Shown piece after piece: positions 8,917 through 17,390 of a DNA stretch of 64,000 nucleotides. How positions within the stretch are numbered: position 1 is the first letter of the stretch; every line of letters starts with the position of its first letter. The DNA comes from Clostridium ragsdalei P11 (lineage in GTDB: Bacteria > Bacillota > Clostridia > Clostridiales > Clostridiaceae): the NCBI RefSeq assembly GCF_001675165.1, contig NZ_LROS01000010.1, forward strand, positions 1 to 64,000. The letters are read 5' to 3'. The position numbers were made by a program, and so were the translations under genes. The notes beneath the pieces are model-generated. The model was not told the DNA's origin and searched no databases. It saw only the letters and a list, made by a program, of their open reading frames with translations.

Positions 8917-9546
8917 GTGCTGCTTGATAATGTTTTGGCATTTATATATAAAAATAAATATCATGATATAAGCGAAAGCCTCGTGACTGCACTTGAAGCT
9001 AAAGATTGTTATACATGTGGGCATTCTGCGAGAGTTGCGTTTATGGTATGTGAGCTTGCAAAGAAACTTGGAATTAAGGGAAAAGAATTTGAAGCTATTC
9101 ACATAGCAGCACACTTACATGATATAGGTAAGATAGGTATACCAGATGAAATTTTAAACAAAAAAGGAAAACTTATGCCCCATGAGTGGGAATACATTAA
9201 AGCACATCCCAAGATTGGGTATGATATATTGAGCAAATTGAGAAAATTAAAAAATGTAGGCAAGATGGTTTTGTGTCATCATGAAAGATGGGATGGAAAG
9301 GGATATCCAAATGGCTTATCAAAATTTGAAATACCTTTAGGCTCAAGGATGATTTCAGTATGTGATTCAATAGATGCCATGACTTCAACAAGACCTTATA
9401 GAAGAGCTTTAAACTTTGAAAAGTGCATGAATGAAATGTATATTAATAAAGGAATCATGTTTGATCCATTGATAGTAGACTGTGTTTTAGATAATAATTT
9501 GCAATTTAGAAAAATTATAACCAGTTTTAAAGCAAAGGAATACTGA
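8917..9546 (+). CDS. HD-GYP domain phosphodiesterase-like protein
   Basis: 209 residues forming one HD-GYP domain. The signature is intact: HDIGKIGIPDEILNKKG near residue 69, then HHERWDGKGYPNG, and RMISVCDSIDAMTSTRPYR. Such domains hydrolyse cyclic-di-GMP at a two- or three-metal centre. No receiver, PAS or membrane domain is attached. The start is GTG 8917, 6 nt after GAAAGGAG. It is inside the iron cluster with only 3 bp to the downstream fur gene, so iron limitation probably controls it. Confidence 0.88.
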   Translation: MLLDNVLAFIYKNKYHDISESLVTALEAKDCYTCGHSARVAFMVCELAKKLGIKGKEFEAIHIAAHLHDIGKIGIPDEILNKKGKLMPHEWEYIKAHPKIGYDILSKLRKLKNVGKMVLCHHERWDGKGYPNGLSKFEIPLGSRMISVCDSIDAMTSTRPYRRALNFEKCMNEMYINKGIMFDPLIVDCVLDNNLQFRKIITSFKAKEY

Positions 9547-9549
9547 TAT

Positions 9550-9993
9550 ATGAGGAAATTAGAGTATATTGAAAATGCGAAAGCAAAATTGAAGGCAAAA
9601 GGATATAAGGTTACTTCTTCAAGAACTAAAATATTAAATGCTATATGTGGTAGTAAGAAGCATATAACTGCTGATGAAATTTATAAAAAGCTTAAAGAAA
9701 AGAATATTGGAGTTACTACTGTATATAGGAATGTTTCACTGTTTGAAAAAATAGGAATTTTGAAAGAAATATATGTTTCTGACAAAAGATATTACGAATT
9801 AGAGGGTACTGGAAAATATAAAATTCATATTCATACTAAATGTGTTAGATGTAATAAAGTTATGGATTTAGATGATAAATACATTAAAGATAATTTAAAT
9901 AGTTTTATGAAAAGCATAGAAAAAAGTGATTGTGTTTCAGTTCAAGGTGTAAGTATAATATTATCTGTTTTATGTGATAAATGTAAAACTTAG
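9550..9993 (+). CDS. Fur-family metalloregulator
   Basis: A 147-residue Fur/Zur/PerR-type regulator with an N-terminal winged helix (VTSSRTKILNAI, then TADEIYKKL and GVTTVYRNVSLF) and a C-terminal dimerisation domain. Two CxxC pairs, CVRC and LCDKC, form the structural zinc site, and HIHTKC supplies regulatory-site His residues. It is co-transcribed with feo genes and flavodoxin under a Fur box, which favours iron sensing and autoregulation. Zur or PerR function cannot be fully excluded from sequence. Confidence 0.9.
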   Translation: MRKLEYIENAKAKLKAKGYKVTSSRTKILNAICGSKKHITADEIYKKLKEKNIGVTTVYRNVSLFEKIGILKEIYVSDKRYYELEGTGKYKIHIHTKCVRCNKVMDLDDKYIKDNLNSFMKSIEKSDCVSVQGVSIILSVLCDKCKT

Positions 9994-10010
9994 AGGAAAG
10001 GATGGTTTTT

Positions 10011-10283
10011 ATGATTATGAAAATTTTGAAGAGACTCTCAAAAGGAGGATTGTATTCAAATAAAATTATGGCTAAAGAACTTGGAATAGATGAAAGCATG
10101 GTAGAACAAATGATATCCCAGCTTGAAAGACTTGGATATATAAAGCGAGATAATATGAATGCTTCATCAGGTTGTGATTGTGGGTGCTGCGATTCAAAAA
10201 AGAAAAAAAGTTGCTGTAGTGGTAAAAACAATATAAGCATAGATTTATGGAAACTTACGGAGAAGGGAAAAGCAGTAGTGTAG
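10011..10283 (+). CDS. FeoC-like winged-helix protein with Cys-rich loop
   Basis: About 90 residues. The N-terminus is a small winged helix (LSKGGLYSNKIMAKELGIDESMVEQMI). A loop with six Cys follows (CDCGCC, then KSCC), ending in DLWKLTEKGKAV. This fits FeoC, which binds an Fe-S cluster or oxygen-sensitive metal through clustered Cys and regulates FeoB stability. ATG 10011 follows AGGAAAGGA; ATG 10002 is inside the ribosome site. It lies directly after fur. The pattern is looser than enterobacterial FeoC, so the name is by fold and context. Confidence 0.75.
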   Translation: MIMKILKRLSKGGLYSNKIMAKELGIDESMVEQMISQLERLGYIKRDNMNASSGCDCGCCDSKKKKSCCSGKNNISIDLWKLTEKGKAVV

Positions 10284-10305
10284 GAATAAAAGTTGCTTCT
10301 GTATT

Positions 10306-10324
10306 GAGAATGATAGTCAACAAA
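10306..10324 (+). promoter_or_regulatory. weak Fur-box-like site before flavodoxin
   Basis: GAGAATGATAGTCAACAAA matches the Fur consensus at about 13 of 19 positions in the 154-bp gap before the flavodoxin gene. It could give flavodoxin its own iron-controlled promoter. The match is marginal and no clear promoter hexamers accompany it. Confidence 0.3.
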
Positions 10325-10437
10325 TAAAAAGAAGATGCATATGAGTATGTTGGTGGTTGGAGTGGATAAAGTTAATGTTTTGTAAATGGACTTTGTCACA
10401 TATTAAAAATAGAATTAATTACGAGGAGGATTAAGTT

Positions 10438-10866
10438 ATGAAAAAAATATCAATTATTTATTGGAGTGGTACAGGAAATACTGAGACTATGGCAAAAGCA
10501 ATACAAGAAGGAGCCAAAAATGGAAATGCAGATGTTAAACTTGTTGGTGTAGGCGAAGCAAGTTTAGAAGACGTGTCAGGTGCAGATGTTGTTGCTTTTG
10601 GATGCCCGGCAATGGGTGATGAACAGCTTGAAGAAAACGAAATGGAACCATTTATAGAATCCATTTTGCAGGATATTAAAGATAAAGATATTGGCTTATT
10701 TGGTTCATATGGTTGGGGTAGTGGAGATTGGATGACTAACTGGGAAGAGCAGATGAAGGAGTATGGAGCAAATCTCGTAGAAGAAAGCCTTATAATAAAT
10801 GAAGAACCAGATGATGATGGACTAGAAAAATGTAAAAAACTAGGTGAAAGATTAGCAGAAAAATAA
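10438..10866 (+). CDS. flavodoxin
   Basis: A 142-residue short-chain flavodoxin. The FMN phosphate loop is IYWSGTGNTETMAKAI at residues 6-21, with later FMN contacts in FGCPAMGDEQLEE and GLFGSYGWGSGDW. It is an FMN electron carrier that substitutes for ferredoxin when iron is scarce, which fits its place after the feo/fur genes. GAGGAGG-like bases precede ATG 10438. The DUF3793 gene follows 28 bp later. Confidence 0.94.
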   Translation: MKKISIIYWSGTGNTETMAKAIQEGAKNGNADVKLVGVGEASLEDVSGADVVAFGCPAMGDEQLEENEMEPFIESILQDIKDKDIGLFGSYGWGSGDWMTNWEEQMKEYGANLVEESLIINEEPDDDGLEKCKKLGERLAEK

Positions 10867-10894
10867 AAATTTTTAAATATAGGGGAGGTTATTT

Positions 10895-11503
10895 ATGAGT
10901 AGAGAACAAGTAAATAAATTTTTTAATATAATTAATGAGTATAATGATTTTGAATACTTATTGTATGTGATAATATGCCATTGTGCTCCAACTTTAAAAA
11001 GACAAAAAATAGCCTCCCTCATTATATTTAGTGATAATGGAAGAAAGCTAAATTTAATATGGGAAAGATATAAGGATAGAATAAAAGAAAATTTAAAGAT
11101 TAGTTTTTTTGAATTGCGCAGGAATAAAAAAAATATAACAGTATTATTCTATAACGATAAAATGTTGGAGACAAGTATAAAGTGTCAAAAAAATATAGAT
11201 TTTCTAAATAGGTTTGGATATACAAATGAAATGGATCTTAACCAATGTTTATGCCATTTAAGTAAAAGATTTGAGAAAATATGTCCACACGAGATAGGTG
11301 TATTTCTAGGGTACCCTATAGAAGATGTAATAACATTTGTAGATTGCCCTAGTATAAAGTGTAAGATGATAGGCTATTGGAAGGTTTACCATGATGTGGA
11401 AAATGCTAAAGCTATTTTTAATAGCTATGATTTAATAAAGAAGAAGATGATTGGACTTATTTTTGAGGGATATAAGCCTACTCAATTGATACTAAATGTA
11501 TAA
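10895..11503 (+). CDS. DUF3793 family protein
   Basis: A 202-residue protein that I recognise as DUF3793 by the hallmark CPHEIGVFLGYPIEDVITF and the nearby CKMIGYWKVYHD segment. The N-terminal half contains CHCAPTLKRQKIASL and also looks typical. The biochemical role is unknown. These proteins repeatedly lie beside flavodoxin in Clostridia, as here with a 28-bp gap, so an iron-limitation role is inferred. GGGGAGG precedes ATG 10895, and a hairpin follows the stop. Confidence 0.85.
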   Translation: MSREQVNKFFNIINEYNDFEYLLYVIICHCAPTLKRQKIASLIIFSDNGRKLNLIWERYKDRIKENLKISFFELRRNKKNITVLFYNDKMLETSIKCQKNIDFLNRFGYTNEMDLNQCLCHLSKRFEKICPHEIGVFLGYPIEDVITFVDCPSIKCKMIGYWKVYHDVENAKAIFNSYDLIKKKMIGLIFEGYKPTQLILNV

Positions 11504-11556
11504 ATTTGAAATTCAGGGTAAAGCTTATGAAATGAATAATATAATAATTGATTGTA

Positions 11557-11605
11557 GGCATGTCAAAAATATTCTAAAGGAATGTTTTTGGTATGCCATT
11601 TTTAA
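11557..11605 (+). terminator. hairpin terminator ending the iron cluster
   Basis: GGCAT-GT-CAAAAA at 11557-11569 pairs with TTTTTG-GT-ATGCC at 11585-11597 apart from a 2-nt internal mismatch. A T-rich stretch follows. It lies 54 bp after the DUF3793 stop. Confidence 0.6.
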
Positions 11606-11757
11606 GCTATGATAAATAGCGAAAGTATAGTCTAATGTGTTATTTGTTTAAATAGAGAAGTGAATTATAAATGCAAGATAAACTAAACATTTCATATGAA
11701 TGTTATGTGGAATAAAGTGTGTGTGAGAAAATTAATATGAGAAAAGAGGAAATGAAA

Positions 11758-12600
11758 GTGATAAAGGAAATACATGAAGATAAGTTGATGGAATCTTTTT
11801 ACAATATGATGCCGTACTTTAAATACTATTTTGGAATGGAATTATTATTTACAATTTCCAATACTAAAAAATTCCTTTTGGTTCAAGATAGTGAAAATTT
11901 AGCAACCAATTTTAAAGCAGGTGATGAAATACCTAAAAATTGCGCTGCAGATGTGTGCTTAAAGAAAAAGGAAGTTATACATATTACAGTACCAAAAGAA
12001 GTGTTTGGAATACCTGTAGAAACAATTGGAATCCCGGTTTTTGTGAATAATAAAATAGAAGGCACAATGGTAATAGGCATGAGCACTGACAAAACAAATA
12101 AAAGAGAAAAAATAACTAATCTAGCTAATACATTGTCAGAATCATTAACTCAAATGAGTTCAAATGTAGTAGAAATGTCTTCTAAGTTTCAACAAATAAA
12201 TCAAACCAATGAGAGTATTGGAGAATTTATTAAAAAGTCAAAAGAAAGCTCTAAAAAAACTGATGAAGTTCTAACATTTATTAAGGGTATTGCAAAACAG
12301 ACTAATTTACTTGGATTAAATGCTGCAATTGAATCAGCTAGAGCAGGGGAATACGGAAAGGGATTTAGTGTGGTATCATCAGAGATAAGAAAACTTTCAA
12401 GTTCAACAAAACAATCAATAGATGAAGTAAATATGATTTTAAATAATATACAAAATTCGATAAATGAAATATATGATAAATTTAAATGTTCTAATAGTTT
12501 ATTGGAAGATCAAACGGCTGGTCTTGAAGAAGTTACTGCTACTATTGAAGAACTTACATCTAAGGCTACGATTCTAAATGAATTTGCAAATGAAATTTAA
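11758..12600 (+). CDS. soluble methyl-accepting chemotaxis-type signalling protein
   Basis: About 280 residues without any membrane segment. An N-terminal sensory domain of roughly 110 residues ([21 protein letters not shown]) resembles a GAF/PAS-like ligand pocket. The rest is the receptor signalling coiled coil, with the hairpin tip [18 protein letters not shown] that contacts CheA and CheW. GTG 11758 is chosen because AGAGGA ends 7 nt upstream; GTG 11719 and ATG 11737 and 11752 are alternatives. The preceding hairpin suggests its own promoter. The ligand is unknown. Confidence 0.8.
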   Translation: MIKEIHEDKLMESFYNMMPYFKYYFGMELLFTISNTKKFLLVQDSENLATNFKAGDEIPKNCAADVCLKKKEVIHITVPKEVFGIPVETIGIPVFVNNKIEGTMVIGMSTDKTNKREKITNLANTLSESLTQMSSNVVEMSSKFQQINQTNESIGEFIKKSKESSKKTDEVLTFIKGIAKQTNLLGLNAAIESARAGEYGKGFSVVSSEIRKLSSSTKQSIDEVNMILNNIQNSINEIYDKFKCSNSLLEDQTAGLEEVTATIEELTSKATILNEFANEI

Positions 12601-12689
12601 AGAATTATTAAGGTGATATAAAATGGTAAAAAGAAAAAAGATATTATCACAATTCAATCATATACAAATTAAAGAATGATGATGCAATC

Positions 12690-12717
12690 TTGACAAGTTT
12701 GCTATTATGAATATAAT
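12690..12717 (+). promoter_or_regulatory. csoR promoter
   Basis: TTGACA at 12690-12695 and TATAAT at 12712-12717 are separated by 16 bp. The CsoR-type operator begins 7 bp downstream. Confidence 0.75.
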
Positions 12718-12723
12718 ATACAT

Positions 12724-12739
12724 ATACCCCTAACGGTAT
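12724..12739 (+). promoter_or_regulatory. CsoR operator 1 (csoR autoregulation)
   Basis: ATACCCCTAACGGTAT has the ATACC/GGTAT arms shared with the two sites before the ATPase gene. Its position around +1 fits repression of csoR by its own product. Confidence 0.7.
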
Positions 12740-12751
12740 GGAGGCGTAGAT

Positions 12752-13027
12752 ATGAAACAATGTATGGATTCAGCTAACCTGCATCGAAGATTAAAAAAGA
12801 TTATCGGACAGGTTCAGGCTGTAGATAGGATGATAGATGAAGATGTTCCGTGTGAGGATGTTCTTTCACAAATTAATGCTGCTAAATCTGCATTACATAA
12901 ATGTGGGCAGGTAATTTTAGAAGGACATATAAAGCATTGTGTGAGAGATGGAATTGAGCATGGTGATGCGGATAAGACCATTGAAAATTTTACTAAAGCA
13001 GTTGAACGCTTTGCAAATATGACTTAA
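12752..13027 (+). CDS. csoR: CsoR/RcnR-family metal-sensing repressor
   Basis: A 91-residue all-helical DUF156 repressor. The core LHRRLKKIIGQVQAVDRMI and the ligands Cys in PCEDVL plus H-x3-C (HIKHC) give the C-H-C fingerprint of copper-sensing CsoR. Metal binding releases it from DNA. Sites with matching ATACCCC/GGTAT arms occur before both this gene and the downstream ATPase. GGAGG precedes ATG 12752. RcnR/InrS-type nickel sensors are related, and an extra His in HIKHC leaves some doubt about the metal. Confidence 0.85.
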   Translation: MKQCMDSANLHRRLKKIIGQVQAVDRMIDEDVPCEDVLSQINAAKSALHKCGQVILEGHIKHCVRDGIEHGDADKTIENFTKAVERFANMT

Positions 13028-13043
13028 TAAATACAATTTTGGG

Positions 13044-13069
13044 AGCAGTCAGAGATGGCTGTTTTTTTT
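13044..13069 (+). terminator. terminator between csoR and the ATPase gene
   Basis: AGCAGTC pairs with GGCTGTT (two G-T wobbles) around an AGAGAT loop and runs into eight T residues. It shows that the ATPase gene relies on its own promoter just downstream. Confidence 0.75.
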
Positions 13070-13078
13070 ATTGTATTA

Positions 13079-13107
13079 TTGACAACCCATACCCCCATAG
13101 GTACAAT
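13079..13107 (+). promoter_or_regulatory. promoter of the P-type ATPase gene
   Basis: TTGACA at 13079-13084 and TACAAT at 13102-13107 with a 17-bp spacer. The first CsoR-type site lies in the spacer and overlaps the -10. Confidence 0.8.
13089..13104 (+). promoter_or_regulatory. CsoR operator 2
   Basis: ATACCCCCATAGGTAC shares ATACCCC and GGTA arms with the csoR site. It fills the promoter spacer, where a bound repressor would block RNA polymerase. Confidence 0.7.
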
Positions 13108-13113
13108 ATACAT

Positions 13114-13129
13114 ATACCCCTATAGGTAT
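13114..13129 (+). promoter_or_regulatory. CsoR operator 3
   Basis: ATACCCCTATAGGTAT is the most symmetric of the three sites. It is centred 25 bp after operator 2 and lies just downstream of the -10, so two repressor tetramers could bind side by side. Confidence 0.7.
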
Positions 13130-13154
13130 ATTATAATTCAAATGGGAGGTATTT

Positions 13155-15053
13155 ATGAAAAAATTAGCAGAAAAATTGGAATACTTATTGGGAAAGGGTG
13201 GCACAAAAAAAGATATTATATTATTGATTATTTCCGGAATTGCTCTAATTGCAAGTATTTTTAATTTGATTCCACTGCCTTTTAATATGGCGTGGATAGC
13301 AATTATTCTTTGTGGAATCCCTATCATAATTGAAGCAGTTATTGGACTAGTTACAGCTTTTGATATTAGAGCGGATGTGCTGGTATCAATTGCACTTATT
13401 GCTTCTGTATGTATAGGCCAGGATTTTGCCGCGGGTGAAGTTGCTTTCATTATGCAGTTTGGTGCGCTGCTGGAAGATTTAACTGTTTCCAGAGCACGGG
13501 CAGGCATTGAAAAGCTTGTTCACCTTACGCCGCACACAGCAAGAGTTTTAGTTGATGGAAAAGAAGAAATTGTTCCTTCTGAAAAAGTTAAGATAAATGA
13601 TATCATTCGGGTATTTCCTGGTGAAACAATTCCTGTGGATGGAATTATATTATCTGGTCAGACTTCCATTAATCAGGCAGTTATGACAGGAGAATCACTT
13701 CCAGTTGATAAAACAGTAGGAGATAACGTTTCCAGCGGCACTGCAAATCAATTTGGCGCTTTTGAAATGAAAGCTGTGAAAGTTGGAGAAGATAGTTCTA
13801 TTCAGCGTATGATTCGTCTTGTACAGTTTGCAGATGCAGGAAAAGCAAAAATTGTTGGTATTGCCGACAGGTGGGCAACATGGATTGTTGTAATAGCGTT
13901 GACAGCTGCAGGATTAACATGGTTTATATCAGGAGAGATTATACGTGCTGTTACGATTTTGGTTGTGTTCTGCCCTTGCTCACTGGTTCTTGCAACTCCT
14001 ACTGCAATTATGGCGGCTATTGGTAATGTGACTAAGCATGGTTTTCTTGTTCGGGAAGGTGATGCCTTAGAGAGACTTGCCTCAGTATCGAAAATTGCCT
14101 TTGATAAAACAGGAACACTTACATATGGTACTCCGCAGGTATTAGAAATCAAGTCAATTAGTTCAGACATTTCAGCGGATGAATTATATTTATATGCAGC
14201 GGCTGCAGAATCACTTTCGGAGCATCCCTTAGGAAAAGCAGTAGTAAGCTGTTATAAGAAGAAATTTTCAGATTCAGTTTCGACTGCAGAACATTTTCGC
14301 ATGATTCCAGGACGCGGTGTTGAAGCGAGTGTGAATGAAAAAGAAATACTTGCTGGGAATGTAGAACTTATGAAAGAAAGTGATGTATCAATTGCATCTT
14401 CAGTAATTGTACAATCAGAAGATTTCTTAAAACAAGGATGTACGGTAATTTATATTGCTGTTGATAAAGTGCTTACTGGTTTTTTGTCGTTATCTGATAC
14501 CATTCGTATGGAAAGTTCAAAGATGATTGATTCTTTATCTGCTCTTGGTGTCCAGCCTGTTTTGTTAACTGGTGATCATGAGAATGCTTCAAATACGATT
14601 GCAAATCAGCTTCATATTGAAGAGGTACATGCAAATTGCTTACCAGAGGATAAACTCAACTGGATTTCTGCATATCAGAAAAAGAAACAGGAAGTATGTA
14701 TGATTGGAGATGGAATCAATGATGCACCTGCTTTAAAGATGGCAAACGTTGGAATTGCAATGGGCGGAGTTGGCAGCGATATTGCAGTAGATGCAGCAGA
14801 TATAGCATTGGTGGATGATGAAGTTAAGGAACTTCCTCATTTGTTAGCACTGTCAAAGCGGATGATGTTCACTATAAAGTGTAATCTTACTTTTTCAATG
14901 ACACTGAATTTTATTGCTATTACACTTGCTATTACGGGTATACTAAATCCTGTTGTTGGTGCTTTAGTGCATAATGCAGGTTCTGTGTTTGTAATTATAA
15001 ACTCAGCACTATTACTGAAATGGAAGAAAAAAGAACAATTATTAGGTCTTTAA
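13155..15053 (+). CDS. heavy-metal P1B-type ATPase, CsoR-controlled
   Basis: A 632-residue metal-exporting ATPase. Visible motifs are TGES near residue 175, CPC (VFCPCSLVLATP) near 273-275, the phosphorylated Asp in DKTGTLT near 317 and GDGINDAP near 518. There is no N-terminal metal-binding (HMA) domain. The final membrane motif HNAGSVFVIINSALL differs from the Met/Ser motif of classical Cu+ pumps. Control by a CsoR-type repressor suggests copper, but sequence alone leaves Zn, Cd, Ni or Co open. It sits alone behind the two operators. Confidence 0.88.
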   Translation: MKKLAEKLEYLLGKGGTKKDIILLIISGIALIASIFNLIPLPFNMAWIAIILCGIPIIIEAVIGLVTAFDIRADVLVSIALIASVCIGQDFAAGEVAFIMQFGALLEDLTVSRARAGIEKLVHLTPHTARVLVDGKEEIVPSEKVKINDIIRVFPGETIPVDGIILSGQTSINQAVMTGESLPVDKTVGDNVSSGTANQFGAFEMKAVKVGEDSSIQRMIRLVQFADAGKAKIVGIADRWATWIVVIALTAAGLTWFISGEIIRAVTILVVFCPCSLVLATPTAIMAAIGNVTKHGFLVREGDALERLASVSKIAFDKTGTLTYGTPQVLEIKSISSDISADELYLYAAAAESLSEHPLGKAVVSCYKKKFSDSVSTAEHFRMIPGRGVEASVNEKEILAGNVELMKESDVSIASSVIVQSEDFLKQGCTVIYIAVDKVLTGFLSLSDTIRMESSKMIDSLSALGVQPVLLTGDHENASNTIANQLHIEEVHANCLPEDKLNWISAYQKKKQEVCMIGDGINDAPALKMANVGIAMGGVGSDIAVDAADIALVDDEVKELPHLLALSKRMMFTIKCNLTFSMTLNFIAITLAITGILNPVVGALVHNAGSVFVIINSALLLKWKKKEQLLGL

Positions 15054-15231
15054 TGTTGTAAGAGCTTTACTACTTTGTAAAAGGAAAAATGATATAAAAA
15101 GTTTATGAAATTATTAATGGTATGTGTGTAATAATTGTAATAAAATATATGTATAATAAAAATGTCATTACGCTTTTTCATAATTGATGGATTTTTAGAT
15201 GGTGGAATTTTGGCATTAAGATTGGAAAGTG

Positions 15232-16005
15232 ATGAAATTGACAGAAATATATAGTTCTATGGATCATATTTTACTGTTAGATGATTATAGTGATCCTAAA
15301 TTGCATAAGCATTTTGCAAAACATTTAATTATAAGTTTGAAGGACGAAATAAGCTGTACGATTGAAGAAAAAAGTATAAGCTGCAATGGAATTTTAATTA
15401 ATTCTAATATTATTCACACCATAGATAGTAAAAATCAGCAGGTTCTTGTTTTTTTATTTGATGAAACTTCAGATATTGCTAAAGAGCTTCGAGAACAATA
15501 TTTTATGCACAGACAGTTTTCTGTATTATCTAAAGAAAATGTAAGGAAAATAGTAAAAATATGGAGTCAGTTTATTGAGGTTAAAAAAGAAAATATTACA
15601 CGTGCATACAAGAATGCTTTTAAGGAAATTATGGAAGTGTGTAATGTTAAAGTTAAGGTTGTTTTAAATAAGGATGATAGAATAAAAAGTGTTATAGAGT
15701 ATTTAAATTGTATAGATACTATATCTGAGGGAACTTTAGATGAACTTGCAAAACATGTGTTTTTGTCAAAAAGCCGATTATCACATTTGTTTAAGGAGCA
15801 GGTTAGAATATCTTTAAATCAGTTTTTAATAATTGAAAAAATGAGAAAAACTTATGAATATTTGGACAAGGGATACAGTATTACAGATGCAGCTATTAAG
15901 GCAGGTTTTAATAGTTCTTCACATTTTGCTAATACAAATAAGGCAATGCTTGGATTAACAGCTAATGAAGTAAAAAATGATATCCGTTATGTTGTAATAG
16001 AATAG
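15232..16005 (+). CDS. AraC-family transcriptional regulator
   Basis: 257 residues. A poorly conserved N-terminal sensor (KLHKHFAKHLIISLKDEI, a cupin-like HxxH start) precedes two C-terminal helix-turn-helix motifs: LAKHVFLSKSRLSHLFKEQ and ITDAAIKAGFNSSSHFANTNK. ATG 15232 is chosen after weak GGAAAG; GTG 15229 is adjacent. It lies upstream of the alpha/beta hydrolase but a terminator separates them. It may therefore control that gene in trans, which is an inference from order only. Confidence 0.85.
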   Translation: MKLTEIYSSMDHILLLDDYSDPKLHKHFAKHLIISLKDEISCTIEEKSISCNGILINSNIIHTIDSKNQQVLVFLFDETSDIAKELREQYFMHRQFSVLSKENVRKIVKIWSQFIEVKKENITRAYKNAFKEIMEVCNVKVKVVLNKDDRIKSVIEYLNCIDTISEGTLDELAKHVFLSKSRLSHLFKEQVRISLNQFLIIEKMRKTYEYLDKGYSITDAAIKAGFNSSSHFANTNKAMLGLTANEVKNDIRYVVIE

Positions 16006-16045
16006 CGTTTATTTGCAAGTAAATTATGAACATAGAAGTTAAAAT

Positions 16046-16081
16046 AAAGACATAGCTTTGGACTTAGCAATGTCTTTTTTT
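16046..16081 (+). terminator. terminator after the AraC gene
   Basis: AAAGACAT pairs with ATGTCTTT, and a second GCT/AGC pair closes the inner loop. It runs directly into a T-tract and lies 40 bp after the AraC stop. Confidence 0.85.
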
Positions 16082-16098
16082 GATGGGAGGAGTTTTAA

Positions 16099-17295
16099 AT
16101 TAAAAAGGATAAAATAACATTCTCAAGAGGCTTATATAATTTAAATAAAGATCCAAATTTTAATTATCAATTAAATCGTGTAGTTATGTGGAATGAAGGA
16201 GATATAGAAGATATTAAAAAAGTGGCAGGTAAAATTTATAATAGCAAAACCTGGAAGAAGGAATTGATTAAATTAGGGGATACTGCTATGTTAGAAGACA
16301 GAATAAAAGAAGCAATTGCCTATTATAGAATGAGTGAATTTTTTATGTATGATGGTGATCCAGATAAAAAGAAATACTATGTAAAGGCTTCTAAGCTTTT
16401 TTATGATTATTATAAAGAGTATTTTGAAGATGGAACGGTAAAAAAATATGAAGTGCCTTATGAAGAGGTTAAACTTCCAGTGATGTATGCTAAAGCTGTT
16501 GGAGTGAGGAAGGATACTATTTTGCTTCATGGTGGAAATGATTCTTATTATGAAGAATTATTTTTTGCAATGCTTTATTTAGCTGAGCATGGTTTTGATG
16601 TTTATTTATTTGAGGGACCAGGTCAAGGCGGAGTTATGAGAGTACAAGGAAAGCCTTTCACATATCAGTGGGAAAAACCAGTAGGTGTAATTTTAGATTA
16701 TTTGAAGCTTTGTGATGTTACGATAATGGGAGCGTCATTAGGTGGAATGTTAGCTCCTCGTGCGGCTGCTTTTGATAAAAGAATTAAAAGAGTTGTAGCA
16801 TGGTCAATCTTCCCAAATTTTCTTGATGTCGTAATGGCTATGGCAACTAGAAGTCAAAAGTTATTTTTGCATATATGCATGAAATTAAAGACAAAGAGAA
16901 TTATTAACTTTGCTTTCAAAGTGGCAATGAGTAAAGATGAAATGGTAAAGTGGGGAGCAGAACATGGAATGTATGCATATGAAGCTAAAACACCCTATGA
17001 TTATATTATGAAATTAAATAAATTTCAGATGATAGATGTTGGACCAAATCTTACACAGGATGTTTTAGTTATTGGGGCTAGTAATGATCATTTTATAGAT
17101 TATAAATTATTTAAAGAGGAAATGGATGCACTAACTAATGTACATTCTTTAACCTTTAGATTGTTTACAGAAAAAGAGGATGCTGCAAACCATTGTAATA
17201 TTGGAAATACAAAATTGTTATTGGATACGGTTATAAATTGGATTGAGATGATGACTAATAAAGAAGAAAATAGCATTAAATCTTGGAAAATTTAA
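16099..17295 (+). CDS. alpha/beta hydrolase, apparent ATT start codon
   Basis: An alpha/beta-hydrolase with nucleophile motif G-x-S-x-G seen as GASLGG, an oxyanion region LHGGND, and late acid/His candidates in GASNDHFIDY and AANHCNIGN. The first ATG in frame is 16186, but it has no ribosome site. The frame is open back to TAA 16096-16098, and ATT 16099 lies 6 nt after a strong GGGAGGAG at 16085-16092. Starting there gives 398 residues beginning (M)KKDKITFSRGLYNLNKDP, which reads like a natural N-terminus. The substrate is unknown. Confidence 0.8.
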   Translation: MKKDKITFSRGLYNLNKDPNFNYQLNRVVMWNEGDIEDIKKVAGKIYNSKTWKKELIKLGDTAMLEDRIKEAIAYYRMSEFFMYDGDPDKKKYYVKASKLFYDYYKEYFEDGTVKKYEVPYEEVKLPVMYAKAVGVRKDTILLHGGNDSYYEELFFAMLYLAEHGFDVYLFEGPGQGGVMRVQGKPFTYQWEKPVGVILDYLKLCDVTIMGASLGGMLAPRAAAFDKRIKRVVAWSIFPNFLDVVMAMATRSQKLFLHICMKLKTKRIINFAFKVAMSKDEMVKWGAEHGMYAYEAKTPYDYIMKLNKFQMIDVGPNLTQDVLVIGASNDHFIDYKLFKEEMDALTNVHSLTFRLFTEKEDAANHCNIGNTKLLLDTVINWIEMMTNKEENSIKSWKI

Positions 17296-17362
17296 AGATA
17301 ATATATGGCAATAAAGGTGCCCATAAGCGAAGCCAGTATCAAATGAAAATAGAAACAGCAAT

Positions 17363-17390
17363 TTGAATTTTTAAAATAATATGTTATAAT
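17363..17390 (+). promoter_or_regulatory. promoter of the AraC-methyltransferase-ABC unit
   Basis: TTGAAT at 17363-17368 and TATAAT at 17385-17390 with a 16-bp spacer. The palindromic Fur box overlaps the end of the -10. Confidence 0.7.

Noticed and set aside
8911-9114. minus-strand frame over the HD-GYP start
   Set aside because: It is a reverse-strand shadow of the HD-GYP gene with no ribosome site or family match.
10306-10324. firm Fur box for flavodoxin
   Set aside because: The match is about 13 of 19 with no clear promoter, so it is kept only as a low-confidence site.
12623-12679. 18-residue frame after AAGGTGAT (MVKRKKILSQFNHIQIKE)
   Set aside because: It has a fair ribosome site but is very short, low in complexity and sits just before the csoR promoter. 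Nothing distinguishes it from chance.
13076-13507. 143-codon minus-strand frame over the ATPase gene start
   Set aside because: It lies opposite the promoter, operators and N-terminus of the ATPase gene and has no ribosome site. The plus-strand gene explains the sequence.
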